14,963 bases of DNA from contig CAUFXK010000048.1 of NCBI GenBank assembly GCA_959596495.1, positions 1 through 14,963 on the forward strand. Direction: 5' to 3'. The notes below the pieces were generated by a model that searched no databases, was not told the origin of the DNA, and worked only from the letters and a program-made list of their open reading frames with translations. Source of the stretch: an uncultured Collinsella sp. Its GTDB lineage: Bacteria; Actinomycetota; Coriobacteriia; Coriobacteriales; Coriobacteriaceae. Of this stretch, positions 7,430 through 14,792 are shown piece by piece (the stretch's first letter is position 1; every line of letters starts with the position of its first letter). The position numbers and the translations under genes are program-made.

Positions 7430-8452
7430 ATGACGGCAAGCGATACAACCGTAACGAATAAAAAGGGGGCGCCGGGGCCCGGTTTCGACAAGACCGCCCA
7501 GCGCATCCTCAATCTGTTCTTTGTCCTTAACAGCTCTCCCGAGCCATTGACCACAGAGCAAATTGTCCTGGATTCCGATCTTGGCTATGGGTCGGGCAAT
7601 ATCGACTCGGATAAGCGCAAGTTTCGCCGCGATCGCGAAAAACTCCTCGAACGCGGAATCACGATCAAGGAAGTCCGCGCAGCAGGCGCCCAAGAAACCG
7701 AAGAAAGCGCGTGGACCATCGATCGCGAGCACACGTTTGCGGCCGGTGGCCTCATCACTGCAGACGACGCGGACATCTTGCTTGACGCTATCGACCAGAC
7801 CCTTGCAACTGGCTCGGCCGCGTTTGCCACGCCGCTTGCAGACATACGCTCCAAGATCGCCTACCTCACCGGCGCATCGACCGCAGAAGAGCCTCCCGCC
7901 CATCGCTCGCCCGCCGTCGATGCGGTATGGAGCGCTTTTGCCGAACGCTGCGCACTGCGCTTTTTGTATCAAAACGGGCACGGGGAGCAAAAAGAGCGCA
8001 CCGTCTGCGTATACGGCATGTTCGAGCACGAGGGCGTGGCGTATTTTTGCGGGCTCGACAACGCCACCGACGAAATTAGGACGTTTCGCTGCGACCGTAT
8101 CGTTCGCGCATGGCGCCCCTCGAAGGCCTACTCCATCCCCGCCGACTTTAATCTGAACGATCGCCTGTTCTTTGAGTTTGATTTTGCCGATTGCAAGCCC
8201 GTTATGGCGACCTTTTCGTTTGCTCCGCAAGCCCAGGCCGACATGGTCAGCGGCCTTACGCGCGGTCGCGGGAAGCTCACACACACCGAAGAGGGTTGGA
8301 CCTGGACCGTCGGCGTGCGCGACCTTAATGCCGCCGCCTCGTTTTGCATGGAGCACGCCATGGACGGCATGAGACCCGTTGCCCCCGATGCACTTAAACT
8401 GGCGTGGAACCACCTCATCGAAAGGACGGTGCACGAGCATGCCCGCGCGTAA
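7430..8452 (+). CDS. WYL-domain transcriptional regulator, PafB-like
   Basis: A 340-residue protein. I use the ATG at 7430, with GAGG 5 nt upstream, not the in-frame ATG at 7397, which has no ribosome binding site. Residues ~20-82 are a winged helix-turn-helix of the DeoR/HTH_11 type; DKRKFRRDREKLLERGI (61-77) matches the recognition region of PafB-like proteins. Residues ~163-230 are a WYL domain with FLYQNG and GVAYFCGLD; the eponymous motif reads AYF (204-206), followed by the conserved basic RTFRCDRI. The rest (~250-330) fits a C-terminal WCX extension. In actinobacteria PafB and PafC act together as a DNA-damage-responsive activator, with the WYL domain thought to sense single-stranded DNA. 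It overlaps the next WYL gene by 14 nt. The PafB-like call is by architecture and pairing; no proteasome genes are in the window. Confidence 0.85.
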   Translation: MTASDTTVTNKKGAPGPGFDKTAQRILNLFFVLNSSPEPLTTEQIVLDSDLGYGSGNIDSDKRKFRRDREKLLERGITIKEVRAAGAQETEESAWTIDREHTFAAGGLITADDADILLDAIDQTLATGSAAFATPLADIRSKIAYLTGASTAEEPPAHRSPAVDAVWSAFAERCALRFLYQNGHGEQKERTVCVYGMFEHEGVAYFCGLDNATDEIRTFRCDRIVRAWRPSKAYSIPADFNLNDRLFFEFDFADCKPVMATFSFAPQAQADMVSGLTRGRGKLTHTEEGWTWTVGVRDLNAAASFCMEHAMDGMRPVAPDALKLAWNHLIERTVHEHARA

Positions 8453-9356
8453 ACTCACCAGCGAGCAAAGGCTCTCGCGTGCGATTGACATCATGGAGGC
8501 CCTCTACGCTGCCGGCAAGGCCGGTATGACACGAGGGGATATCTGCAGCCGTTTTGATATCACGGGTGCGGCGCTCGATGAAATTATCGATATCGTCTCG
8601 ACCCTCGCTGACCGTGAGTCGGGCGCACGCATCATTTGCGAGCGCCACGGCGAGCGCATCATCCTGACAGGTGATGCGGGGCGTGTGCTGCCCTTGCGTC
8701 TAAGTGTCGCCGAAGGCGCCGTACTCAACCACGAACTCGAATCGATGGGAATCGACTCTCGGACAGCAGAGCGTATCCGGCATGCCCTCCTACCCGAGGG
8801 GCTCGGCTACAACCAGCGCGTCGTCGATACCGTTGCCCGAGGATCGCACTGGCAGCAGCTGAATTGCGCGATTCAAGACGGCGTTCGATGCCGCATCACC
8901 TACCGCTCGATGGACGACGCACGGCCGCGCGAGCGTCTCATCGACCCCCTGCGCATCACGACACATGGTGATCAAACCTACCTGATTGCCTGGGATGTCG
9001 AAGTTGATGGGCAGCGCTCCTACCGCATGGACAAAATCGAGGGCCTTACCCTTACCGACGATTCCGCGGAGCGCCACATGCCCGCGTCCTCGTCCCTCCA
9101 CGAATCCCTTTCCCAAGCGGAGCAGAGCGCAAAACTCCTCATGCCGCTCGACATGGCAGAGCGCCTAGGCTGGGCCGGTATCATGTCGATTGAGCCAAAC
9201 GGGACAGATATGGCAACGGTGACCGTGCGTTATGGGTCAGAGCACTGGCTGTTCTGCCAGATAATCGCAGCGGGCGGAGCCATCCGCATACTGGATGACC
9301 CCGCCCGGGCATTGCGTCTATGCGATATGGCGAAGAGCTTGATTTGTCCGCTTTAA
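8439..9356 (+). CDS. WYL-domain transcriptional regulator, PafC-like
   Basis: A 305-residue protein. The first in-frame start that makes sense is the ATG at 8439, inside the end of the upstream WYL gene. Its only ribosome-binding candidate is AAGGA at 8422-8426, rather far away, so translation is probably coupled. Residues ~5-80 form a helix-turn-helix region (MTRGDICSRFDIT, 30-42). Residues ~138-203 are a canonical WYL domain: ITYRSM, RERLIDPLRI, TYLIAW (180-185; T-Y-L at the WYL position) and RSYRMDKI (193-200). Residues ~230-303 match a WCX-like tail. The two WYL proteins likely form a heteromeric regulator as PafB and PafC do. Its stop codon overlaps the stop codon of the convergent dinG-like gene. 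Confidence 0.87.
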   Translation: MPARKLTSEQRLSRAIDIMEALYAAGKAGMTRGDICSRFDITGAALDEIIDIVSTLADRESGARIICERHGERIILTGDAGRVLPLRLSVAEGAVLNHELESMGIDSRTAERIRHALLPEGLGYNQRVVDTVARGSHWQQLNCAIQDGVRCRITYRSMDDARPRERLIDPLRITTHGDQTYLIAWDVEVDGQRSYRMDKIEGLTLTDDSAERHMPASSSLHESLSQAEQSAKLLMPLDMAERLGWAGIMSIEPNGTDMATVTVRYGSEHWLFCQIIAAGGAIRILDDPARALRLCDMAKSLICPL

Positions 9357-12247
9357 CGGTGCCTCTCGTGGCGCGCACGCCACAGCTGCAAATAATGACC
9401 GATCTGCGCCGACTCGATACGCTGATAGGAAGTCGTGGGCAGCGACGTCAAGAACTTCTTGCCGTAGCCCTTTGTCACCAAGCGCGGATCTGCCAAGATG
9501 AGCACGCCGCAATCGGTCGATGAGCGGATGAGACGGCCGGCGGCTTGCTTGACCTCGAGCACCGCCTCGGGCAGCGAGTAGCGCGCCCAGGCGCGGTCTT
9601 CGCGCAGATTGCGCTCGCACGAAAGAGGATCCGTGGGGCTCGAAAACGGCAGCTTGGGGATAATGACGCAGCGCAGCGTCTCGCCGCTGGCGTCAAAGCC
9701 CTCCCAAAAGGCCTTGAGCGCAAAGAGCGATGAGGTCGGCTCGTTGATAAATCGATCGCGCAGGCGGCGCGGGGACGAGTTGCGTTGTTGGCAATTGAGC
9801 TCCAGGCCCGCTCGCGCCAATTTGGGCGCGACACGGGCATACAGATCCTCCATGTCGCGCCTGTTAGTGAAGAGCGTGAGCACCGATCCACCCATGGCGA
9901 GATGGGCATCGACCAGCACACGCTCGAGCGCTGACAAATAGTGCTCGCGATCGCGCGGATCGGGAATGTCCCCCGCCACGACCACGGCCATATTCGAGTC
10001 AAAGTCATAACTCGAATCCAGGTGCAGCGATGAGGATGTCGACGCACCGATGCGATCGAGGCCGACGGCGTGGTTAAAATGCTCAAAGCTCTTGGACACC
10101 GTCATGGTCGCCGAAGCGAAAATGGCCGTGTGCACCTCGGGCAGCCACTCGTTCGCCAAGGCCTCGCCGATATCGATGCGCTCGGCGGTCATAGACTCCC
10201 CGCCCGCACGCAGCCGACGGTTAACCTGCAGCGAGTACACATAGTGCTCATCCGTACCTTCAATGATGAGCTTGAGATTCTCGGCCAGCTCGTGCAGACG
10301 GCGCGAGATGTCACCCAGGTCGATGACGACCTCGGGCTTATCGGCAGCGACGGCTTGCACCAGCGCGTCTACGCTTTTATCCGCCTGATCCAGCGCATCA
10401 ATTGCGGTATGGGCCGACTGCAAAAAATCGTGCCAGTCATCCGACTCGCGCAGCTCGGGGCCAATCCACAGATTCGCGTTGTCGTAGCCCCCGCGGGCGC
10501 GACGGCCGAGCTCGCGCACGCCATCGAACACATCGGCAATCGCCATGCTCGCGCGGGCAGCCATCGACGTCGCCTTGGCGGTGAGTCCCAGGTAGAGCGT
10601 AGAGCCCTCGGAAGTGGCCAGATCGCGGGAAACCTGACCCAGCGCGCCGGCACTCGACCCACCCAAGCGTTCAAACAGTACGCGCGACTCATCTGCCGAA
10701 ACCACGCGCGCCCATTGGCGACGAGCCTCGCGCTCGATGGAATGGGCCTCGTCGACCACCCAGTGACGAATCGGAGGCAAAATCCTCCCCTCGGCGGCCA
10801 CGTTGCGGAACAGCAGGGAATGGTTGGTGACCACCACGTCGGCATGTGCCGCACGGCGGCGCGCCCCGTGGACCAGGCATTTGTCAGGGAAGAACGGACA
10901 CAGGCGGCGCGCACACTCGCGCGAAGCCGTCGTAAAGTCGGGGCGGTTGACGCTGCGCCAGCGAATGCCGAGTGAATCGAGGTCGCCGTCGGCAGATTGG
11001 CACACATACGCCATGATTACCGCAACCGCCGTGAGCGTGTCAGCAGGATCTCGCTTGGTAGTAATCTCAACCTGGCCACGGCTCATGCGCTCGAGCTTGC
11101 GCAGACACGGATAGTGGTCATAGCCCTTAAGCGCACAAAATGACAGGTCCCCGTCCAGCTGCTCGGCGAGTTTTGGCAGCTCATGGTACATAAGCTGGTC
11201 GGCAAGATTATTCGATTTGGTCGCAATGCCAACGGTGATGTTGTTTCGGCGGGCGGCCTCGGCAAAGGGCACGAGATAGGCCATCGACTTACCGACGCCC
11301 GTGCCCGCCTCGATCACGCGATGGGTACCCGTGACCAGCGCATCGCGCACCTCAACCGCCATCGCGATCTGCTCGTCGCGCGGCTCATAGGTGGGGTACA
11401 TGCGATTGACCAGGCCGCCGGGGGCGTAATCCGCCTCGATCTCTTCACGGCTCGGCATCTTGAGGACCGGCAACTCGTCCGCATCAACGCGATCGTCTGC
11501 GCGGTCAGCCTTGAGCACATTGGCACGAGCGGCGCTGAGCGAAAATATCGAACCCGGGTTCTGGCCAGCCAAAAAAGAAAAAATGGGGCGATAGGACCAA
11601 GGCACGTCCGCGTGCATGTCCGCCAAGCGCGCCATAAGGCCCTGGGGCAGATCGGTAAATGCCACCAGCAGCACGCGCCATACGCCGCACAGGGCGTCAA
11701 CGTCGGCGTTTGCACGGTGCGACACCGAATCGCAACCAAACAGGTCGGCCATAAAGGAAAGCTTATGCGATGCCAGGCGCGGAAGCGCAATGCGCGACAG
11801 CGCCAGCGAATCGATCCAGATATCGCTCACGTTGACGCCGCCCTTGACCGATTCGATGAACGATCGGTCAAACGTGGCGTTATGCGCGATGACAGGGCAG
11901 CCGCCCACAAAGTCGGCGAGCGCCGCGACAGCCTCGACAGCCGACGGGGCATCCGCCACATCGGCGTTCGTAATGCTCGTGAGCTCGGTAATCTCTGCAG
12001 GAATCAGCTGCTTGGGATGCACGAACGTATCAAAACGGTCAATGACCTCACGGCCCGAAAGGCGGGCCGCGGAAATCTCAATTAACTCGTTGTCCTGCAC
12101 CGAAAGACCCGTGGTCTCGGTATCGAGGACGATTACGTCCTCCTCGATGAGGCCAAATGACTGTGTCTTAGCGCGATCGGCGAGCGTGGCATAAGAATCG
12201 ATGACAAACTGCGGCGTTCCAGGAGATACGGCGTCCTCGATTAGCAT
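9353..12247 (-). CDS. dinG: DinG-type helicase fused to an N-terminal DEDDh (DnaQ-like) exonuclease
   Basis: 964 residues from the ATG at 12247, which overlaps the ddl stop codon; a GTG at 12292 would add 15 residues but lies deep in ddl. The exonuclease domain (~37-195) has all DEDDh residues: D42 and E44 in LDTETTG, D127 in ATFD, H177 and D182 in HRANAD. The XPD/DinG-type superfamily 2 helicase has a Q-motif (YEPRDEQ, 287-293), Walker A EAGTGVGKS (313-321), DEAH (499-502) and motif VI QAAGRLIR (901-908). Cysteines 381, 445, 450 and 457 match the four iron-sulfur ligands of DinG/XPD helicases. Known relatives unwind DNA 5' to 3' and act on D-loops, R-loops and damaged DNA, while some Firmicutes versions have lost the cluster and helicase activity. 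Here both enzymes look intact. Second gene of the ddl operon. Confidence 0.93.
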   Translation of the reverse strand: MLIEDAVSPGTPQFVIDSYATLADRAKTQSFGLIEEDVIVLDTETTGLSVQDNELIEISAARLSGREVIDRFDTFVHPKQLIPAEITELTSITNADVADAPSAVEAVAALADFVGGCPVIAHNATFDRSFIESVKGGVNVSDIWIDSLALSRIALPRLASHKLSFMADLFGCDSVSHRANADVDALCGVWRVLLVAFTDLPQGLMARLADMHADVPWSYRPIFSFLAGQNPGSIFSLSAARANVLKADRADDRVDADELPVLKMPSREEIEADYAPGGLVNRMYPTYEPRDEQIAMAVEVRDALVTGTHRVIEAGTGVGKSMAYLVPFAEAARRNNITVGIATKSNNLADQLMYHELPKLAEQLDGDLSFCALKGYDHYPCLRKLERMSRGQVEITTKRDPADTLTAVAVIMAYVCQSADGDLDSLGIRWRSVNRPDFTTASRECARRLCPFFPDKCLVHGARRRAAHADVVVTNHSLLFRNVAAEGRILPPIRHWVVDEAHSIEREARRQWARVVSADESRVLFERLGGSSAGALGQVSRDLATSEGSTLYLGLTAKATSMAARASMAIADVFDGVRELGRRARGGYDNANLWIGPELRESDDWHDFLQSAHTAIDALDQADKSVDALVQAVAADKPEVVIDLGDISRRLHELAENLKLIIEGTDEHYVYSLQVNRRLRAGGESMTAERIDIGEALANEWLPEVHTAIFASATMTVSKSFEHFNHAVGLDRIGASTSSSLHLDSSYDFDSNMAVVVAGDIPDPRDREHYLSALERVLVDAHLAMGGSVLTLFTNRRDMEDLYARVAPKLARAGLELNCQQRNSSPRRLRDRFINEPTSSLFALKAFWEGFDASGETLRCVIIPKLPFSSPTDPLSCERNLREDRAWARYSLPEAVLEVKQAAGRLIRSSTDCGVLILADPRLVTKGYGKKFLTSLPTTSYQRIESAQIGHYLQLWRARHERHR

Positions 12248-13206
12248 GCAATGCCCGCTCGACGGAGACCCATACGGATCAGGCTGTCGCACACCTGCGG
12301 GAACGTCATGTCGTCGGTATGGCGAATCTCGTCGGGATACAGTGACGTATCGGTCATGCCGGGAATGGTGTTGGTCTCGAGAATGACAGGGCCGTCCTCG
12401 CTCACGATAAAATCGCTGCGCGAAATGCCCAGACAGCCGAGGGCCTTATGGGCCGCACAGGCAAGTTCCTGGGCACGCGCATAGTTTTCGGGCGAAATCT
12501 GCGCCGGAATGCGGTGGATATCCGTGGGATCGACGTACTTTACATCCAGGTCGTAGAACTCGCAGTCCTCGGGCTTGCGAATCTCCACAATCGGCAGCGC
12601 GCGCACGTCGTCCTCGCCGTACACGCCCACGGTGATCTCGGTTCCCTCGATGCACTTTTCGACCAGCACCTTATCGCCGTACTCAAAAGCCTTGGCGATT
12701 GCCGCCGGCAGCTCGGAGGGCTCGTGAACGAGCGAAATGCCGTAGCTGGAGCCGTTGACGGCGGGCTTTACAAAGCAACGCTTGCCACAAATCTCGACGA
12801 TACGATCTATGTCGACCTCGTCGCCCGCCTCAAGCGCCAGGCCGGGGGCAATGGGAATGCCCGCCTTGGCATACAGAAGCTTTGAAACCTCTTTATCGGC
12901 GCCACATGCGCTGGCGAGCACGCCCGACGCCGTGTAGGGGATACCCAGCGTCTCCATGGCCCCCTGCATGGCGCCATCCTCGCCACCGGCGCCGTGCATG
13001 GCGATAAACGCCACGTCGAAGCCACCGGTCGCCATAGTCACCATAAAGTCATCGGCGGCGGTGTCGAGCAGCTCCACCGAGGTGTAGCCAGCCTCCTTCA
13101 GGGCCACCACGACGTTCTTTCCGGAATTGAGCGAAATCTCGCGCTCGGCGGAATGGCCGCCCGCCAAGACCGCTACGTGCATGTTCTCTAGGCTTTTACC
13201 CGGCAT
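12241..13206 (-). CDS. ddl: D-alanine--D-alanine ligase
   Basis: 321 residues, close to the family length. The start is set by GGAGGAG (minus strand, 13220-13214), 7 nt upstream. It makes the D-Ala-D-Ala dipeptide for peptidoglycan stem peptides from two D-alanines and ATP in the cytoplasm. The N-terminal domain has VAVLAGGHSAEREISLNSG (11-29) and HGAGGEDGAMQG (71-82); the ATP-grasp part has FVKPAVNGSSYG (145-156), EKCIEGTEITVG (183-194) and the metal-binding ETNTIPGMT (277-285). Y218 in FYDLDVKY is the residue typical of D-Ala-D-Ala rather than D-Ala-D-Lac ligases, so vancomycin-sensitive precursors are expected (inference). First gene of an operon with the dinG-like gene, overlapping it by 7 nt. 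Confidence 0.95.
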   Translation of the reverse strand: MPGKSLENMHVAVLAGGHSAEREISLNSGKNVVVALKEAGYTSVELLDTAADDFMVTMATGGFDVAFIAMHGAGGEDGAMQGAMETLGIPYTASGVLASACGADKEVSKLLYAKAGIPIAPGLALEAGDEVDIDRIVEICGKRCFVKPAVNGSSYGISLVHEPSELPAAIAKAFEYGDKVLVEKCIEGTEITVGVYGEDDVRALPIVEIRKPEDCEFYDLDVKYVDPTDIHRIPAQISPENYARAQELACAAHKALGCLGISRSDFIVSEDGPVILETNTIPGMTDTSLYPDEIRHTDDMTFPQVCDSLIRMGLRRAGIAC

Positions 13207-13222
13207 GGGCAGACTCCTCCTC

Positions 13223-13228
13223 TATAAT
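13223..13228 (+). promoter_or_regulatory. Candidate -10 element for rlmN
   Basis: A perfect TATAAT on the plus strand about 64 nt before the rlmN start. No good -35 lies at normal spacing (the nearest is TTTACC at 13195-13200, 22 nt away), so the assignment is tentative. It sits next to the ddl ribosome binding site, so the divergent promoters of ddl and rlmN overlap. Confidence 0.35.
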
Positions 13229-13246
13229 TTCTGCAGCTGATACCAT

Positions 13247-13276
13247 ATTGTAGCGATACCCTCTACGTTTCCCCAA
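13247..13276 (-). promoter_or_regulatory. Candidate promoter of the ddl-dinG operon
   Basis: On the minus strand TTGGGG (13276-13271) and TACAAT (13252-13247) are separated by 18 nt. This would place transcription start about 33 nt before the ddl ATG. The -35 is only a half match, so the call is moderate. Confidence 0.45.
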
Positions 13277-13291
13277 AATCGAAAGGCTTCC

Positions 13292-14344
13292 ATGAATCCC
13301 AGGACTAAATCTCAGGACATTCGCGACTTGAGCCAAAACGATATTCGCGAACTTGTCGCCGAACTCGGCCAACCCGCTTTTCGCGCAAAGCAGCTCATCG
13401 AATGGGTTTTTGAGAAGAACGTTTGTTCGTTTGATGATATGACCAACCTTCCCAAGGCCTTCCGCGAGCAGCTGAAGGAGGCATTCGCCTTCGACACACC
13501 TACCGAGCTCACCAAGCAGGTGTCTAAGGATGGCTCTCGTAAATACCTACTCGAGTACCACGACGGCACCTCCGTCGAGACCGTCGGCATGCCTCGTCGC
13601 AACAAGCTGTCTGTCTGCGTATCCACCCAAGCCGGCTGTGGCATGGGTTGCGCTTTTTGCGCTACCGGTCTGAACGGCCTCAAGCGCTCGTTGACCGCCC
13701 AGGAGATCGTCGACCAGGTACTCCACGTTTCTAACGACTTCGGTGAGCGCGCGACGAGCGTCGTGTTCATGGGCCAGGGTGAGCCTTTCGCCAACTACGA
13801 CGAGGTCCTCAAGGCACTGCGCATTCTTAATGACCCTGACGGTATCGGTATCGGAGCGCGCCATCTCACCGTCTCCACCAGCGGCGTTATTCCTGGTATT
13901 CGTAAGTTTGCCGACATTCCCGAGCAGTTCACGCTCGCCGTCTCGCTGCACTCTGCCATTCAATCCACCCGCAATAAGCTCATGCCAGGCGTTAAAAAGT
14001 ACACACTTCTGCGCCTTCACGAGGCCCTTCAGCTCTACACCGAAAAGACTGGCCGCCGTCCGACATACGAATATGCCATGATCGAGGGCGTCAATGACAC
14101 CAACCCCGAGATGCAGGCGCTCTGCGACTTCTGCGAGGGCACGCTGTGCCACGTCAACCTGATTCAGCTCAACGATATCGAGGGCAGTCCTCTCAAGCCG
14201 TCGCCGATCCATAAGGTTGAAGACCTTCAGCGTCGTCTTGAGTCCCGTGGTATTGAGACCACAATTCGCAACTCTCGCGGCAACGATATCGACGCTGCTT
14301 GCGGCCAACTCAAGCAGCGCTTCAAGGTTCAGAAGAACGCGTAG
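13292..14344 (+). CDS. rlmN: Dual-specificity 23S rRNA A2503 / tRNA A37 C2-methyltransferase
   Basis: 350 residues, the family length; AAAGG lies just upstream of the ATG. The radical-SAM enzyme uses two S-adenosylmethionines to methylate C2 of A2503 in 23S rRNA and of A37 in some tRNAs, which supports translational accuracy. The iron-sulfur cluster motif is C116-GMG-C120-AF-C123. C109 (in SVCVSTQ) and C337 (in DAACGQL) are at the positions of the catalytic cysteines corresponding to C118 and C355 of E. coli RlmN; C355 is the methyl-carrying one. VVFMGQGEPFANYD and SLHSAI are further family motifs. It could be confused with the resistance paralogue Cfr, but the fit is to RlmN. The gene uses many CGT/GGT/CTT codons, unlike its high-G+C neighbours, consistent with good expression. 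Monocistronic, ending at the hairpin after the parS-like site. Confidence 0.96.
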   Translation: MNPRTKSQDIRDLSQNDIRELVAELGQPAFRAKQLIEWVFEKNVCSFDDMTNLPKAFREQLKEAFAFDTPTELTKQVSKDGSRKYLLEYHDGTSVETVGMPRRNKLSVCVSTQAGCGMGCAFCATGLNGLKRSLTAQEIVDQVLHVSNDFGERATSVVFMGQGEPFANYDEVLKALRILNDPDGIGIGARHLTVSTSGVIPGIRKFADIPEQFTLAVSLHSAIQSTRNKLMPGVKKYTLLRLHEALQLYTEKTGRRPTYEYAMIEGVNDTNPEMQALCDFCEGTLCHVNLIQLNDIEGSPLKPSPIHKVEDLQRRLESRGIETTIRNSRGNDIDAACGQLKQRFKVQKNA

Positions 14345-14360
14345 GGGAGACCAACCCAAA

Positions 14361-14376
14361 CGTTTCATGTGAAACA
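14361..14376. promoter_or_regulatory. parS: parS-like centromere site (ParB binding)
   Basis: CGTTTCATGTGAAACA matches the widely conserved parS palindrome TGTTTCACGTGAAACA at 14 of 16 positions. The central GTTTCATGTGAAAC keeps both half sites; the differences are the first base and one central base. It lies 17 nt after the rlmN stop codon and about 400 nt from the end of a parB gene, the location where parS sites are commonly found. Binding is inferred from sequence and context. Confidence 0.82.
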
Positions 14377-14379
14377 TCG

Positions 14380-14415
14380 AACAGCCCCGGTTGTTTAATT
14401 GCAACCGGGGCTGTT
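14380..14415 (+). terminator. Rho-independent-type hairpin after rlmN
   Basis: A perfect 14-bp stem, AACAGCCCCGGTTG (14380-14393) and CAACCGGGGCTGTT (14402-14415), with loop TTTAATTG. The plus-strand tail TTTCATATCTAT is only moderately T-rich, but the stem is long and GC-rich. It directly follows the parS-like site and ends the rlmN transcript. On the minus strand no T tract follows. Confidence 0.8.
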
Positions 14416-14472
14416 TCATATCTATCACTAATTTGCATCGCGCGCTTGTTCAACAACTTTTTCGCAAGAAAT

Positions 14473-14510
14473 AAGGGGTCCCTGTTCTGGCGTTCAGACA
14501 AGGACCCTTT
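14473..14510 (-). terminator. Terminator hairpin downstream of the parB-linked small gene
   Basis: An imperfect 13-bp stem has arms 14473-14485 and 14498-14510 around GGGTCC/GGACCC, with one wobble and one mismatch depending on the strand. Read on the minus strand it is followed by TTATTTCTT-like sequence, so it most likely ends the parB operon transcript 28 nt after the last stop codon. The weak T tract keeps confidence moderate. Confidence 0.6.
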
Positions 14511-14537
14511 CAAAAAAGGTTAGTAATTGTTAGGTAC

Positions 14538-14792
14538 CTAAAAGCCTACATTTTCCCATTGATGATTAACCCAATCTTGATTAATCTTGGGATTCTTGGT
14601 TACCTGGGCTGTACGCATAGCGACATCCTCAGTCATACCATCCATTTTCTTTTTGGAAGTATCGACAATATCCTTAGCTCCGCGAAGCAAACGCCAACGC
14701 AATGCATCATCTGTTGCAATCTTAAATCCCGCAAAAGCGCCGACCGCTACAGTTGCGGCCAAAGCAAGAGCAGTCAGAACTTTATTCTTCAT
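14538..14792 (-). CDS. Small membrane protein downstream of and overlapping parB, unknown function
   Basis: 84 residues from the ATG at 14792, chosen because AAGGAGG lies 5-6 nt upstream; an in-frame ATG at 14810 has no such site and lies farther inside parB. The N-terminus MKNK is followed by one hydrophobic helix (about residues 5-23, Ala/Val/Gly-rich) and then a charged, probably helical tail with KDIVDTSKKKMDGMTEDV and the C-terminal DWVNHQWENVGF. It could be a membrane anchor or an uncleaved signal. It overlaps the last 11 nt of parB, so it is almost certainly cotranscribed and probably translationally coupled. I do not recognise the family; a resemblance to YtxH-type small proteins is only superficial. 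Confidence 0.8.
   Translation of the reverse strand: MKNKVLTALALAATVAVGAFAGFKIATDDALRWRLLRGAKDIVDTSKKKMDGMTEDVAMRTAQVTKNPKINQDWVNHQWENVGF

Noticed and set aside
7403..8494. 363-codon minus-strand open frame
   Set aside because: Antisense to the first WYL gene, whose WYL and helix-turn-helix motifs are clear.
10070..12085. Two ~300-codon plus-strand open frames opposite dinG
   Set aside because: They mirror the DinG coding frame; DinG motifs are complete on the minus strand.
12247..12292. GTG at 12292 as the dinG start
   Set aside because: It has only a weak CAGGT upstream and would overlap ddl by 52 nt; the ATG at 12247 gives the compact overlap. Not fully excluded.
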